Notes under the pieces: model-generated
Database searches by the model: none
What the model was told of the DNA's origin: nothing
The model's input: the letters and a program-made list of their open reading frames with translations, nothing else
Assembly: GCF_023498005.1 (NCBI RefSeq)
Contig: NZ_CP097289.1
Span: 7,936,001-8,000,000, forward strand
DNA length: 64,000 nucleotides
DNA from: Streptomyces durmitorensis
Lineage (GTDB): Bacteria; Actinomycetota; Actinomycetes; Streptomycetales; Streptomycetaceae
Reading direction: 5' to 3'
Shown: piece after piece, positions 24,736 to 33,088 of the stretch
How positions within the stretch are numbered: position 1 is the stretch's first letter
Layout of the letters: each line of letters starts with the position of its first letter
Position numbers and translations under genes: made by a program

Positions 24736-24741
24736 CGGAAT

Positions 24742-25326
24742 GTGTCGGACCTCGACCAGCTCACTCAGTCGCTCGCGCGCAACCTCAAGCGCTGGCGCTC
24801 GGAACGCGGCTTCACGCTCGACGCGCTCGCGGCCCGCGCGGGCGTCAGCCGCGGCATGATCATCCAGATCGAGCAGGCCAGGACCAACCCCAGCGTCGGC
24901 ATCACCGTGAAGCTCGCCGACGCCCTGGGCGTCAGCATCACCACCCTCCTCGACTACGAGCAGGGCTCGCATGTCCGGCTCGTGCCGCCCGAGCAGGCGG
25001 TGCGGATGTGGTCCACGGAGGCGGGCAGCAGTACGACGCTCCTCGTCGGGGCCGAGGCGCGCGGGCCCTTCGAGCTGTGGGCGTGGAAGCTGATGCCCGG
25101 TGAGGGCAGCGACTCCGACGCGCACCCGCCGGGGACCATCGAGCTGCTGCACGTCACGGCGGGTGAGCTGACGCTCCTCGTGGACGGAGTGGAGCATCTG
25201 GTGGCCGCGGGGTCGTCCGCGACGTTCGAGGCGAACGTGCCGCACGGCTATCACAACAAGGGCGCCGAGCCGGTCGAGCTGACCATGTCGGTGTCCGTTC
25301 CGCCCGCGCACGCCTCGTCCTACTGA
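24742..25326 (+). CDS. Cro/C1-type helix-turn-helix regulator with C-terminal cupin
   Basis: 194 residues. Residues 8-65 form an HTH_3 domain (LARNLKRWRSERGFTLDALA...GMIIQIEQ...NPSVGITVKLADALG). Residues about 120-185 form a cupin barrel with HPPGTIELLHV and VPHGYHN, the metal-binding histidines of that fold. Such proteins sense a small ligand and often regulate the neighbouring transporter. GTG 24742 directly follows the palindrome array. Confidence 0.88.
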   Translation: MSDLDQLTQSLARNLKRWRSERGFTLDALAARAGVSRGMIIQIEQARTNPSVGITVKLADALGVSITTLLDYEQGSHVRLVPPEQAVRMWSTEAGSSTTLLVGAEARGPFELWAWKLMPGEGSDSDAHPPGTIELLHVTAGELTLLVDGVEHLVAAGSSATFEANVPHGYHNKGAEPVELTMSVSVPPAHASSY

Positions 25327-25413
25327 GCCGTACGAAGGTGCACCGAGCCGTACCGGCGCCCGCGCAGTGAGACGCCAAGGCCCGTGGCCAGGACGCCTGT
25401 TAGCGTGCGGGCC

Positions 25414-25971
25414 ATGCGTGCACCCATGGGAGATTTCGACGACGTCCGCTCCGCGCCCGAGGCCCTCGACCTCCTGGTCGGGCCCGTCGCCGACGCCGTG
25501 CGCGGCTGGAGCGGGACCGCACCGGCCGAGCAGATCCTGTACGTCGACACCGACCCGCAGTGGGCCGACACCGCCACCTTCGTGGAGCACTACGGCCAGG
25601 ACATCCTGGAGCAGTCCGCGAACTGCGTCGTCGTCGCGGGCAAGCGCGGCGGCGAGGCCTCGCTCGCCGCGTGTCTGGTCCTCTCCACGACCCGCGTCGA
25701 CGTGAACGGCGTCGTGCGCCGCCAACTCGGCGCCCGCAAGGCCTCGTTCGCACCCATGGACACGGCGACCGGCGAGACGGGCATGGAGTACGGCGGCATC
25801 ACCCCGATCGGCCTGCCCGCCGACTGGCCGCTGCTCGTGGACGCCGCCGTCGTCGACCTGCCGTACGTCCTGATCGGCAGCGGCCGCCGCAGGGGCAAGC
25901 TCATCGTGCCGGGCAAGGCCTTCGCCGAGCTGCCGGGCGCCGTGGTGCTCGAAGGGCTCGGCGTCGCCTGA
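25414..25971 (+). CDS. YbaK/EbsC-family protein (aminoacyl-tRNA deacylase domain)
   Basis: 185 residues from ATG 25414 (an ATG at 25426 is also possible). The conserved core is present: ANCVVVAGKRGGEASLAACLVLSTTRVD, the Lys-containing LGARKASFA and EYGGITPIGLP, where GGxxPxG is the catalytic loop of YbaK, ProX and the ProRS editing domain. It probably hydrolyses mischarged aminoacyl-tRNA. Confidence 0.87.
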   Translation: MRAPMGDFDDVRSAPEALDLLVGPVADAVRGWSGTAPAEQILYVDTDPQWADTATFVEHYGQDILEQSANCVVVAGKRGGEASLAACLVLSTTRVDVNGVVRRQLGARKASFAPMDTATGETGMEYGGITPIGLPADWPLLVDAAVVDLPYVLIGSGRRRGKLIVPGKAFAELPGAVVLEGLGVA

Positions 25972-26006
25972 GGGGCCCGACGCGGCGGGCGGGGCTCACC
26001 CGCCGC

Positions 26007-27224
26007 TCACCGGCAGACGCCCTCCGCGCACAGCCGGGCGATGTCGTCCGGGCCGCGCCCCAGCTCCCCGAGGATCCGCTCGGTGTGCTCGCCCGCGGCC
26101 GGCACCGGATCCATGCGCGGGTCCACGCCGCTCAGGTTCGCGGGCGGCACCAGCGCCTGCACGGGGGACGGGCTGCCCGGGATCGAGACCTCCCGCCAGC
26201 GGTCACGTTCGCGGAGCGCGGGGTGGTCGAGGAACTCGGCGACCGAATTGACGCCCGCGTTCGCGATGTTGGCCCGGTCGAGCAGCTCCATCGCCTCCTG
26301 GCTGCCGAGCGCGGCGAAGCGCGCGGAGATGATCGCGTCCAGTTCGTCGCGGTGCGCGACACGGTCGGATCCGGTGGCGAACCGCGGGTCTTCGGTCAGC
26401 TCGGGCCGCCCGATGACCTGCTCGCACAGGGCGGCCCACTCGCGCTCGTTCTGCACGGACAGTAGGACGTCCTTGCCGTCGGACGCGGTGAACGGGCCGT
26501 ACGGCGCGACCGTCGCGTGCCGTGCGCCGACGCGCGGCGGCTGCGTGCCGCCGTAGCGCGTGTAGTACGCGGGCTGGCTCATCCACTCGCCGAGCGCGTC
26601 GAACAGGGAGACCTCGACGGCCGGTGCGCGCCCGGTGGTCGCCCGGGTGAAGAGCGAGGTGAGGATGCCGGTGTAGGCGTACATCCCGCCCGCGATGTCC
26701 GCGACCGAGATGCCCGCCCGCACCGCCTCGTCCGGCGTGCCGGTCAGCGAGAGCAGCCCGGTCTGGCACTGCACGAGCAGGTCGTAGGCCTTGCGGTCCG
26801 CCCAGGAGCCACTGGTGCCGTACCCGCTGACGGTGCAGGGGATCAACGACGGGTAGCGGGCCTGGAGTTCATCCGCGCCAAGGCCCAGGCGGTCGGCCGC
26901 GCCGGGGGCGAGGTTCTGCACGAACACGTCGGCCCCCGCGAGGAGTTCGTGCAGGATCTCCACGCCCTCATCGGACTTGAGGTCCAGGGTGAGGGACTCC
27001 TTGGAGCGGTTGAGCCAGACGAAGTAGCTGGCCTGGCCGTGCACCGTGGTGTCGTAGCGGCGGGCGAAGTCGCCGCCCCCGGGGCGCTCGACCTTGATCA
27101 CGCGGGCGCCGAGGTCGGCCAGCTGACGGGTGGCGAAGGGAGCGGCGACGGCCTGCTCCAGGCTGACGACCGTGATGCCCTCCAGGGGCAGGTGACCGGC
27201 CGGTTCGTGGTGCGTCGTCGCCAT
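26007..27224 (-). CDS. CaiB/BaiF-family CoA transferase
   Basis: 405 residues, the standard length of class III CoA transferases. The N-terminus LPLEGITVVSLEQAVAAPFATRQLADLGARVIKVE is typical, and the catalytic aspartate is Asp148 in KAYDLLVQCQTGL. ADIAGGMYAYTGIL and DGKDVLLSVQNEREW are further family blocks. It moves CoA between carboxylic acids; the substrate cannot be told. No acyl-CoA dehydrogenase or hydratase is nearby. It is 62 bases downstream of nothing on its own strand except the kinase gene, which it follows in the genome but precedes in transcription. Confidence 0.88.
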   Translation of the reverse strand: MATTHHEPAGHLPLEGITVVSLEQAVAAPFATRQLADLGARVIKVERPGGGDFARRYDTTVHGQASYFVWLNRSKESLTLDLKSDEGVEILHELLAGADVFVQNLAPGAADRLGLGADELQARYPSLIPCTVSGYGTSGSWADRKAYDLLVQCQTGLLSLTGTPDEAVRAGISVADIAGGMYAYTGILTSLFTRATTGRAPAVEVSLFDALGEWMSQPAYYTRYGGTQPPRVGARHATVAPYGPFTASDGKDVLLSVQNEREWAALCEQVIGRPELTEDPRFATGSDRVAHRDELDAIISARFAALGSQEAMELLDRANIANAGVNSVAEFLDHPALRERDRWREVSIPGSPSPVQALVPPANLSGVDPRMDPVPAAGEHTERILGELGRGPDDIARLCAEGVCR

Positions 27225-27286
27225 GACTGCCTCTCGTTCGCGGGGTGCTGCCTGCCTGATTCTGTACGGTCACACAGGCGCCCCCT

Positions 27287-28825
27287 TCAGTCGCCCTCAC
27301 CCACGACCGACTTGGACACGAGCCGCCCGTCGGCGAAGCACAGGCGGTAGCCGTCGGACGACAGGAAGCGCGTGCTGTAGTACACGCAGTCCTGGCCGCG
27401 AGGCGTCGCGGGCGCGCCGTCCGGCGGGCCGTCCCTGGTGAAGTTCGGCAGCCGGGACTCCACTTCGTCGCGCGGCTCCCCGGCCGTCAGGCCGTCGTAC
27501 ACCCCACGGTCGAGGACCGAGAAGACGGAACTGATCAGGCTGATGGGGATCATGAGCAGCAGGATCCCGGCGAGGACCGCGAGCGGGGCCAGGACCGCCT
27601 GGACGAGCCGCCGTCTGATCTGCCGCCTGGCCTGCTCCAACTCCCGGGCGGACGTGGTCGGCCGTGGCGCGTCGACGGCGCGCGGGGCGGCTCCCGCCGC
27701 GGGCAGCTCGGCGGTCACCGCGAAGCCGCCGTCGTCCGTGGGGTCCGCGCGCAGCGTGCCGCCCGCCAGGCGCACCCGCTCGTCGAGCCCGACGAGGCCG
27801 CTGCCGCCCGACGCCACCCCGGGCAGGCGCCCCGCCCCGGCCGGATCGTTCACCACCGTCAGGCGCAGGGTGTCGCCGTCCCGCGTGAGGCGGACCCGCA
27901 CCGCCGCGCCGGGCGCGTGCTTGGCCGCGTTCGTCAGGGACTCCTGGAGCACGCGGTGCACGGCAAGTGCGACCATCGGCGGCAGGTCGTCCGTGGCACC
28001 CGACCCTTCGAGCGTGACCTCGACCCCGGAGGCCCGCGCGCGCTCGACCACGGCGTCCGGGCTCTCCTCCGACGGCGCCCTGGGCGGCGCTTCGTCGTCC
28101 GCCCGCAGCACGCCGATGATCTCCCGCAGCCGTTCGGTCGCCGCCCCGGCCGCCTCGCGCAGTTCGCCGACGGCCGCCTGCTGGCGGGCGTCGAGGGTGG
28201 GATCGACCTCAAGGACGCCCGCCTGGACCGCGATGAGCGTCAGGTCGTGGCCGAGCGAGTCGTGCATGTCGCCCGCGATCCTGGCCCGTTCGCGGATGCG
28301 GGTGCGGTCCGCGACGGCCTGCTGCTCGTGCTCCATGTGCTCGGCGAGCCGCCAGCCGGTGGCCATCAGGTCGGCGTACTGGCGGCGGTAGCGGCCGAGC
28401 AGCCAGGGCAGCACCGCGCCGATGAGCAGCGTCAGGAGCATCGAGGGCCAGCCCCACAGATCGCTCGACACGACCGCGCACAGGACGAGCCCGGCCACGG
28501 CGACCGCCCCGAAGAACCACAGCGCGGGACGCACCGCGACGCTGCGGCTGCCCGCGAGATACCCGAGGACGGCCAGCGCCGCCCAGTACACGGGCGTCAG
28601 CATCTCCGCGTCCGTCATCAGACTCAGCGCGACGGGCACGGCGAGCGCCACCAGCGGCCACCGCCTGCCGACCGCCACGGCGCCCCCGAGCAGCGGAACG
28701 CCCACGGCCGCCACGACCGCGTCGGGTCCGTCCAGGCCGATGGCGGCCGAGACCGGCGGTGCGCACACCACGAGCCACAGCCCGATGTCGAAGAGCCGGG
28801 GAAGCCAGCCGTGTACGCCGCGCAT
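27287..28825 (-). CDS. Sensor histidine kinase (NarL/DesK class) with an extra C-terminal membrane anchor and extracytoplasmic domain
   Basis: 512 residues from ATG 28825. Four or five helices (about 10-145) lead to a HisKA_3 domain with His188 in GDMHDSLGH, then HATPase with ESLTNAAKHAPG and GSGLVGLDERVRLAGG, ending near residue 390. Kinases of this class normally stop there. Here a charged stretch, a further helix (about 425-450, LAPLAVLAGILLLMIPISLI) and a 70-residue outer domain follow. That domain (GLTAGEPRDEVESRLPNF, then a Cys pair and FADGRLVSK) resembles the small SmpA/BamE fold. It could be a second sensor. The kinase is transcribed after its response regulator. Confidence 0.88.
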   Translation of the reverse strand: MRGVHGWLPRLFDIGLWLVVCAPPVSAAIGLDGPDAVVAAVGVPLLGGAVAVGRRWPLVALAVPVALSLMTDAEMLTPVYWAALAVLGYLAGSRSVAVRPALWFFGAVAVAGLVLCAVVSSDLWGWPSMLLTLLIGAVLPWLLGRYRRQYADLMATGWRLAEHMEHEQQAVADRTRIRERARIAGDMHDSLGHDLTLIAVQAGVLEVDPTLDARQQAAVGELREAAGAATERLREIIGVLRADDEAPPRAPSEESPDAVVERARASGVEVTLEGSGATDDLPPMVALAVHRVLQESLTNAAKHAPGAAVRVRLTRDGDTLRLTVVNDPAGAGRLPGVASGGSGLVGLDERVRLAGGTLRADPTDDGGFAVTAELPAAGAAPRAVDAPRPTTSARELEQARRQIRRRLVQAVLAPLAVLAGILLLMIPISLISSVFSVLDRGVYDGLTAGEPRDEVESRLPNFTRDGPPDGAPATPRGQDCVYYSTRFLSSDGYRLCFADGRLVSKSVVGEGD

Positions 28826-28860
28826 CCGCCAAGCATCGCCGATCAACCCCGGCCCGCGCC

Positions 28861-28872
28861 CCTGACGAAAGT
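28861..28872. promoter_or_regulatory. CCTGACGAAAGT element upstream of the kinase gene
   Basis: The same 12-mer occurs in the intergenic region upstream of the response regulator and ABC genes (29605-29616). Both copies lie in leader DNA of this two-component cluster, 36 bases before the kinase start here. Likely binding site of the cognate response regulator (inference). Confidence 0.5.
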
Positions 28873-28897
28873 AGGGGATCGCCTCGCGGCGCCCGGC

Positions 28898-29554
28898 TCA
28901 CTCCTCGCCGACGAGTCCCGCCTCGTACGCAAGGATCGCGGCCTGCACGCGGTTCTTGAAGCCGAGACGGGCGAGGACCTGGCTGACGTACGCCTTCACC
29001 GTGCCCTCGACGACATGCAGCCGTCCGGCGATCTCCGCGTTCGACAGACCGGCCCCGACCAGCGCGAGCACCTCGCGCTCGCGCGCCGTCAGCTCCTCGG
29101 CGCGGGCCCGCGCGGCGGCCTGCTTGCCGAGCTGCCCGGCGCCGAGGCGGGAGATGACCCGCCGCGCGATCGACGGGGAGAGATACGCGCCGCCCTCGGC
29201 GACGGCCTGGACACCGGCGATCAGCTCGCGCGGATTTCCGGACTTGAGGAGGAAACCGGCCGCGCCCGAGCCGAGCGCGCTCGCGATGTACTCGTCCTCG
29301 GAGAACGTGGTGAGCATCGCCACCGCCGTCCCCGGCGCGGCCTTGTGCAGTTCGGCCGCGGCCTGGAGGCCGTCGAGCCGGGGCATCCGGATGTCGAGGA
29401 GGCAGACGTCCGGGCGGTGCTTGAGCGCGAGGTCGACCGCCTCGCGGCCGTCGGCCGCCTCGGCGACGACCTCGATGTCCTCGGCGGTGCCCAGGATCGC
29501 CCGCACCCCGGCCCGGATCATCGCCTCGTCGTCGGCAAGCAGCACTCGGATCAT
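28898..29554 (-). CDS. NarL/FixJ-family response regulator
   Basis: 218 residues. Receiver domain 1-120: acidic pair DD at 8-9, phosphoacceptor Asp54 in LLDIRMP, Thr in MLTTF, Lys in LLKSG. The LuxR helix-turn-helix is at about 145-205 (LTAREREVLALVGAGLSNAEIAGRL...TVKAYVSQVLARLGFKNRVQA). It is the partner of the downstream kinase and stands divergent from an ABC-2 exporter that it probably regulates. Confidence 0.95.
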   Translation of the reverse strand: MIRVLLADDEAMIRAGVRAILGTAEDIEVVAEAADGREAVDLALKHRPDVCLLDIRMPRLDGLQAAAELHKAAPGTAVAMLTTFSEDEYIASALGSGAAGFLLKSGNPRELIAGVQAVAEGGAYLSPSIARRVISRLGAGQLGKQAAARARAEELTAREREVLALVGAGLSNAEIAGRLHVVEGTVKAYVSQVLARLGFKNRVQAAILAYEAGLVGEE

Positions 29555-29604
29555 GCGAGCACGCTACCCGGCCGCCGTGGACCGTGCGGGAAGTGCGCCG
29601 GGGA

Positions 29605-29616
29605 CCTGACGAAAGT
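29605..29616. promoter_or_regulatory. CCTGACGAAAGT element between response regulator and ABC exporter
   Basis: Second copy of the 12-mer also found at 28861-28872, placed in the 177-base divergent region. One copy here could act on both directions. Confidence 0.5.
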
Positions 29617-29731
29617 GCAGGGCAGGTGCTGACCAAGGTCCCCTGTACCCGGCCGCGCCGCTTCGTAGCGTCCCTGTCATCACCGCCGACGCGAACCGAA
29701 TGCGTGGGCACGGAGAGGGACTTGGGGAACG

Positions 29732-30649
29732 ATGCTCACGCTGCGGAGCCTGACCAAGAGATACGGCGAGAAGACCGCCGTCGACGCACTGTCCCTGGAG
29801 GTGGCGCCAGGGAAGATCACCGGCTTCCTCGGGCCGAACGGCGCGGGCAAGTCCACCACGATGCGCATGATCCTGGGCCTCGACCACCCGACATCGGGCA
29901 CCGCCCTCATCAAGGGCAAGCGGTACGCCGACCACACGCATCCCCTCAGGGAGGTCGGCGCGCTCCTGGACGCCAAGGCGGTGCACCCCCGGCGCACCGC
30001 GTACAAGCACCTCCTGGCCATGGCGCGCAGCCACGGCATCCCCGCACGCCGCGTGGACGAGGTCCTTGAGGCCACGGGGCTCAGCGATGTGGCGGGCAAG
30101 CAGGCGGGCTCGTTCTCGCTGGGCATGGGGCAGCGCCTGGGCATCGCGGGAGCGCTGCTCGGCGATCCGGAGGTGCTGATGCTCGACGAGCCGGTCAACG
30201 GGCTCGACCCGGACGGTGTGCTCTGGATCCGCGGCTTCCTGCGGTCGCTCGCCGCGCAGGGCAGGACGGTGTTCGTCTCCAGCCACCTGATGAGCGAGAT
30301 GGAGGTCACCGCCGACCGCCTTGTCGTGATCGGCAGGGGACGGCTCATCGCGGACGCGCCGATGGAGGACATCCTCGCGCGCGGCTCCCGCAACGCGGTC
30401 CGCGTACGCGGGCCCGAGGCCCAGGGCCTGCACGCCCTGGCGGGGCGGCTCGTACCGGAGGCGCACGACGTCCAGTGGGTCTCGGCGCACGAGCTGGTGG
30501 TGACGGGCCTGACGCCGGAGCGCGTCGGAGATCTGGCCCACGAGGGCCACGTACGACTGCACGAACTGCGCGCCGTCGAGGCGTCACTGGAAGAGGCGTA
30601 CATGGAACTGACCGCAGGAAGCGTCGAGTTCGGGGAGGCACGGCTGTGA
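29732..30649 (+). CDS. ABC-2 exporter ATPase subunit
   Basis: 305 residues. Walker A GPNGAGKST, signature SLGMGQRLG (a common variant of LSGGQ), Walker B LMLDEPVNGLDPDG and H-loop SSHLMSE place it with the DrrA/BcrA group. The C-terminal 80 residues are the usual DrrA-type accessory domain. Expected to power export of an antibiotic, peptide or lipid with the permease it overlaps. Likely controlled by the divergent two-component system. Confidence 0.93.
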   Translation: MLTLRSLTKRYGEKTAVDALSLEVAPGKITGFLGPNGAGKSTTMRMILGLDHPTSGTALIKGKRYADHTHPLREVGALLDAKAVHPRRTAYKHLLAMARSHGIPARRVDEVLEATGLSDVAGKQAGSFSLGMGQRLGIAGALLGDPEVLMLDEPVNGLDPDGVLWIRGFLRSLAAQGRTVFVSSHLMSEMEVTADRLVVIGRGRLIADAPMEDILARGSRNAVRVRGPEAQGLHALAGRLVPEAHDVQWVSAHELVVTGLTPERVGDLAHEGHVRLHELRAVEASLEEAYMELTAGSVEFGEARL

Positions 30650-31431
30650 ACGGCATCCAGACATCCGCAAGGGGCGACCGGGCGTCGCTGCGTACGGCAG
30701 GCGGCGGTCTTCGCGGGGCCGTGGCCGCCGAGTGGACCAAGCTGTTCTCGCTCCGCTCGACCTGGTACTTCCTGCTCACGGCTGCCGCCGTGATGGGGGC
30801 GACGGCCGCGTGCGTCGGTGTGGTCACCCACGACGCCGGGGCATCGGTCGCCGACCCCGCGACGCTCGCCACCGTCTACGGCGTCGAGTTCGTCGTCGCC
30901 GGCCTCGCCCTGCTCTGCGTCACCGGCGAGTACGCCACCGGCAGCATCACCCACACCCTCCAGTGCGTGCCGGACCGCGCACGCCTGATGATCGCCAAGA
31001 GCCTCACGGTGGGGGCCGTCGCGTTCGCCGCCGGGATCGTGCTCGCCGTGCTCGGGGTCGTGGCGGGTGCGGCGGCCCTGGAAGAGTCGACGTCCGATGG
31101 CGCACAAGTGGCGGGTCAGGTGTTTGCGGTCGCCGTTCACCTGATGCTCATGAGTGTCCTGACCGTCGGCCTCGCGGCCATCGTGCGCAGTTCAGCCGGG
31201 GCCATCACCGTGCTGTTCGTGCTGCTGCTCATCGTGCCGACGATCCTCCAATCGATTCCCCTCGACTTCCTCACGAACCTGGCGCAGTTCCTGCCCCAGG
31301 CGGCGGGCACGCAGTTCCTCACGGCCGACGCGGATCTCTACGGCCCCGCGACCGGGCTGCTGCTCCTCGCGGCCTGGACGGCCGCCTCCCTGACCCTGTC
31401 CACGGTGATCCTCGGGCGCCGCGACGCCTGA
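30646..31431 (+). CDS. ABC-2 exporter permease subunit
   Basis: 261 residues from GTG 30646, overlapping the ATPase stop by four bases. Six hydrophobic segments are visible; AAEWTKLFSLRSTWYFLL is the characteristic first helix of streptomycete ABC-2 permeases, and GEYATGSITHTLQCVPDR the first loop. Forms the membrane half of the exporter. Confidence 0.9.
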   Translation: MNGIQTSARGDRASLRTAGGGLRGAVAAEWTKLFSLRSTWYFLLTAAAVMGATAACVGVVTHDAGASVADPATLATVYGVEFVVAGLALLCVTGEYATGSITHTLQCVPDRARLMIAKSLTVGAVAFAAGIVLAVLGVVAGAAALEESTSDGAQVAGQVFAVAVHLMLMSVLTVGLAAIVRSSAGAITVLFVLLLIVPTILQSIPLDFLTNLAQFLPQAAGTQFLTADADLYGPATGLLLLAAWTAASLTLSTVILGRRDA

Positions 31432-31461
31432 GCCCCTCCCCGAACGGAGACCGGATCTGTC

Positions 31462-32253
31462 ATGCCCTCGACATCCGCTGCCTCGACGCACACCGCTCCC
31501 GCCACTCCCACCGCTCCCGCAAGCCCTGCCGTCTCCAGCACGTACGTCACCTCCATCGCCGACTCCCAGGAGCAGATCCGGGCCGCGCAACGCCTGCGGT
31601 ACCGCGTCTTCGGCGAGGAGATGGGCGCCACGCTCCACACCTCCCTGCCCGGCCACGACGTGGACCCCTACGACGACCTCGTGGACCACCTGATCGTCAC
31701 CGACACCACCACCGGCGAGGTCGTCGGCACCTACCGCCTGCTGCCTCCCGGGCGGGCCGAGCGGTCCTACTCCGACAGCGAGTTCGACCTGCGAGCGCTG
31801 GAGGGGCTGCGGTCCTCCACGATCGAGGCGGGCCGCTCCTGCGTGCACCCGGACCACCGCTCCGGTGCGGTGATCAACCTGATGTGGTCGGCGCTCGCCC
31901 GCTACGTCCTGCTCTCCGGCCACCGCTATCTGGCGGGCTGCGCCTCGGTGCCGCTGTCCGACGGCGGCAAGGCGGCGTCCAGCGCCTGGCTGCTCGGCAC
32001 GTCCAAGCACGCGTCGCCGCCCGAACTGCGGGTGCAGCCCCGGCGCCCGTGGGTGCCCACCGGGCCACCGGTAGACCGGCCCACCTACGCAGGCCTGCCG
32101 CCGCTCCTGAGGGGATATCTCCGCCTCGGCGCGTGGATGTGCGGAGCGCCCACGCACGACCCCGAGTTCGACGTCGCGGACTTCTTCGTGCTCCTGGACA
32201 TGGACCGGCTCGGCGACCGCTACCGCCGCTACTTCCTGGGGGAGACGCCATGA
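31462..32253 (+). CDS. OlsB-like N-acyltransferase (ornithine lipid / hemolysin-type GNAT)
   Basis: 263 residues. After a Thr/Ala/Pro-rich 25-residue head, RAAQRLRYRVFGEEMGA...DDLVDHLIVTD and GTYRLLPPGRAE, then EAGRSCVHPDHRSGAVINLMW match the OlsB acyltransferase domain that joins a 3-hydroxyacyl group to ornithine. The C-terminal PPLLRGYLRLGAWMCGAPTHDPEFDVADFFVLL is the second family signature. It overlaps a PlsC-like gene by four bases, the usual olsB-olsA order, giving a two-step route to ornithine lipids. Confidence 0.82.
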   Translation: MPSTSAASTHTAPATPTAPASPAVSSTYVTSIADSQEQIRAAQRLRYRVFGEEMGATLHTSLPGHDVDPYDDLVDHLIVTDTTTGEVVGTYRLLPPGRAERSYSDSEFDLRALEGLRSSTIEAGRSCVHPDHRSGAVINLMWSALARYVLLSGHRYLAGCASVPLSDGGKAASSAWLLGTSKHASPPELRVQPRRPWVPTGPPVDRPTYAGLPPLLRGYLRLGAWMCGAPTHDPEFDVADFFVLLDMDRLGDRYRRYFLGETP

Positions 32254-33065
32254 GCCCGGCGGTAGCCACGGGCGCGCTGTGCACCCCGGCCTGCGTCACG
32301 GGCCCGGTGCCACGGGTGCTGCGGGCCGAACTGGTCCGCCGGTACGCGGCGTTGGCGTACGAGATCGGCCTGGGCGTGGCGCAGGGCGAGCGCCTCGCCG
32401 AGCCCCACGCGCTGCGGGCGCGGGCAAGGGGGATCCTGGGCGCGCTCGGCGTACGCGTCGAGGAGGGGCCGGAGAGGCTCACGGTGGACGGCCCGAGGCT
32501 CGGCAGGGTGAACGGCCCACGGCCCGGCACTCTGATCGTCGCCAATCACATCTCCTGGCTGGACGTCGTCAGCCTGCTGGCCGTCGAGCCCGTGACGGTC
32601 CTGGCCAAGCGGGAAGTGGGCCAGTGGCCGGTCATCGGCACGCTGGCCCGGCGGGCCGGGTCCCAGTTCATCGACCGCGACGGGCTGCGCCAACTGCCGC
32701 ACGCAGTAGCAGATCTGGCGTCCACTTTGCGCTCGGGCCGCTCCGTCCTCGTCTTCCCGCAGGCGACGACCTGGTGTTCCGTGCTTGGCGGCCGGTTCCG
32801 CCGGGCCACCTTCCAGGCGGCGGCCGACGCGGGCGCACCCGTGCGGCCCGTGACCATCCGCTACTACCAGCACGGCACCCGAAGCACCACCGCCGCCTTC
32901 CTCGGCGACGAGACCTTCGGGGCCTCGCTGCACCGCGTCGCCCGCGCCCGGGGACTGACCGTGCGGGTCACCGCGCACGCCCCGCTGCACGGGTCCGACC
33001 GCCGGGAGCTGGCCGCCGATGCCCAAGCGGCTGTCGGCGCCCATGAGATGCCAGCCCATGTCTGA
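32250..33065 (+). CDS. OlsA/PlsC-like O-acyltransferase
   Basis: 271 residues. The acyltransferase motif I is NHISWLD (H-x4-D) and motif II is GSQFIDRDG. Motif III reads FPQATTW, where most members have FPEGT; the substituted Glu and Gly are normally strongly conserved, so substrate handling or activity may differ. It probably adds the second acyl chain to lyso-ornithine lipid made by the upstream OlsB-like enzyme. ATGA overlap with that gene. Confidence 0.82.
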   Translation: MSPAVATGALCTPACVTGPVPRVLRAELVRRYAALAYEIGLGVAQGERLAEPHALRARARGILGALGVRVEEGPERLTVDGPRLGRVNGPRPGTLIVANHISWLDVVSLLAVEPVTVLAKREVGQWPVIGTLARRAGSQFIDRDGLRQLPHAVADLASTLRSGRSVLVFPQATTWCSVLGGRFRRATFQAAADAGAPVRPVTIRYYQHGTRSTTAAFLGDETFGASLHRVARARGLTVRVTAHAPLHGSDRRELAADAQAAVGAHEMPAHV

Positions 33066-33088
33066 TCTGCTCGAATGACGCCGGGCCC

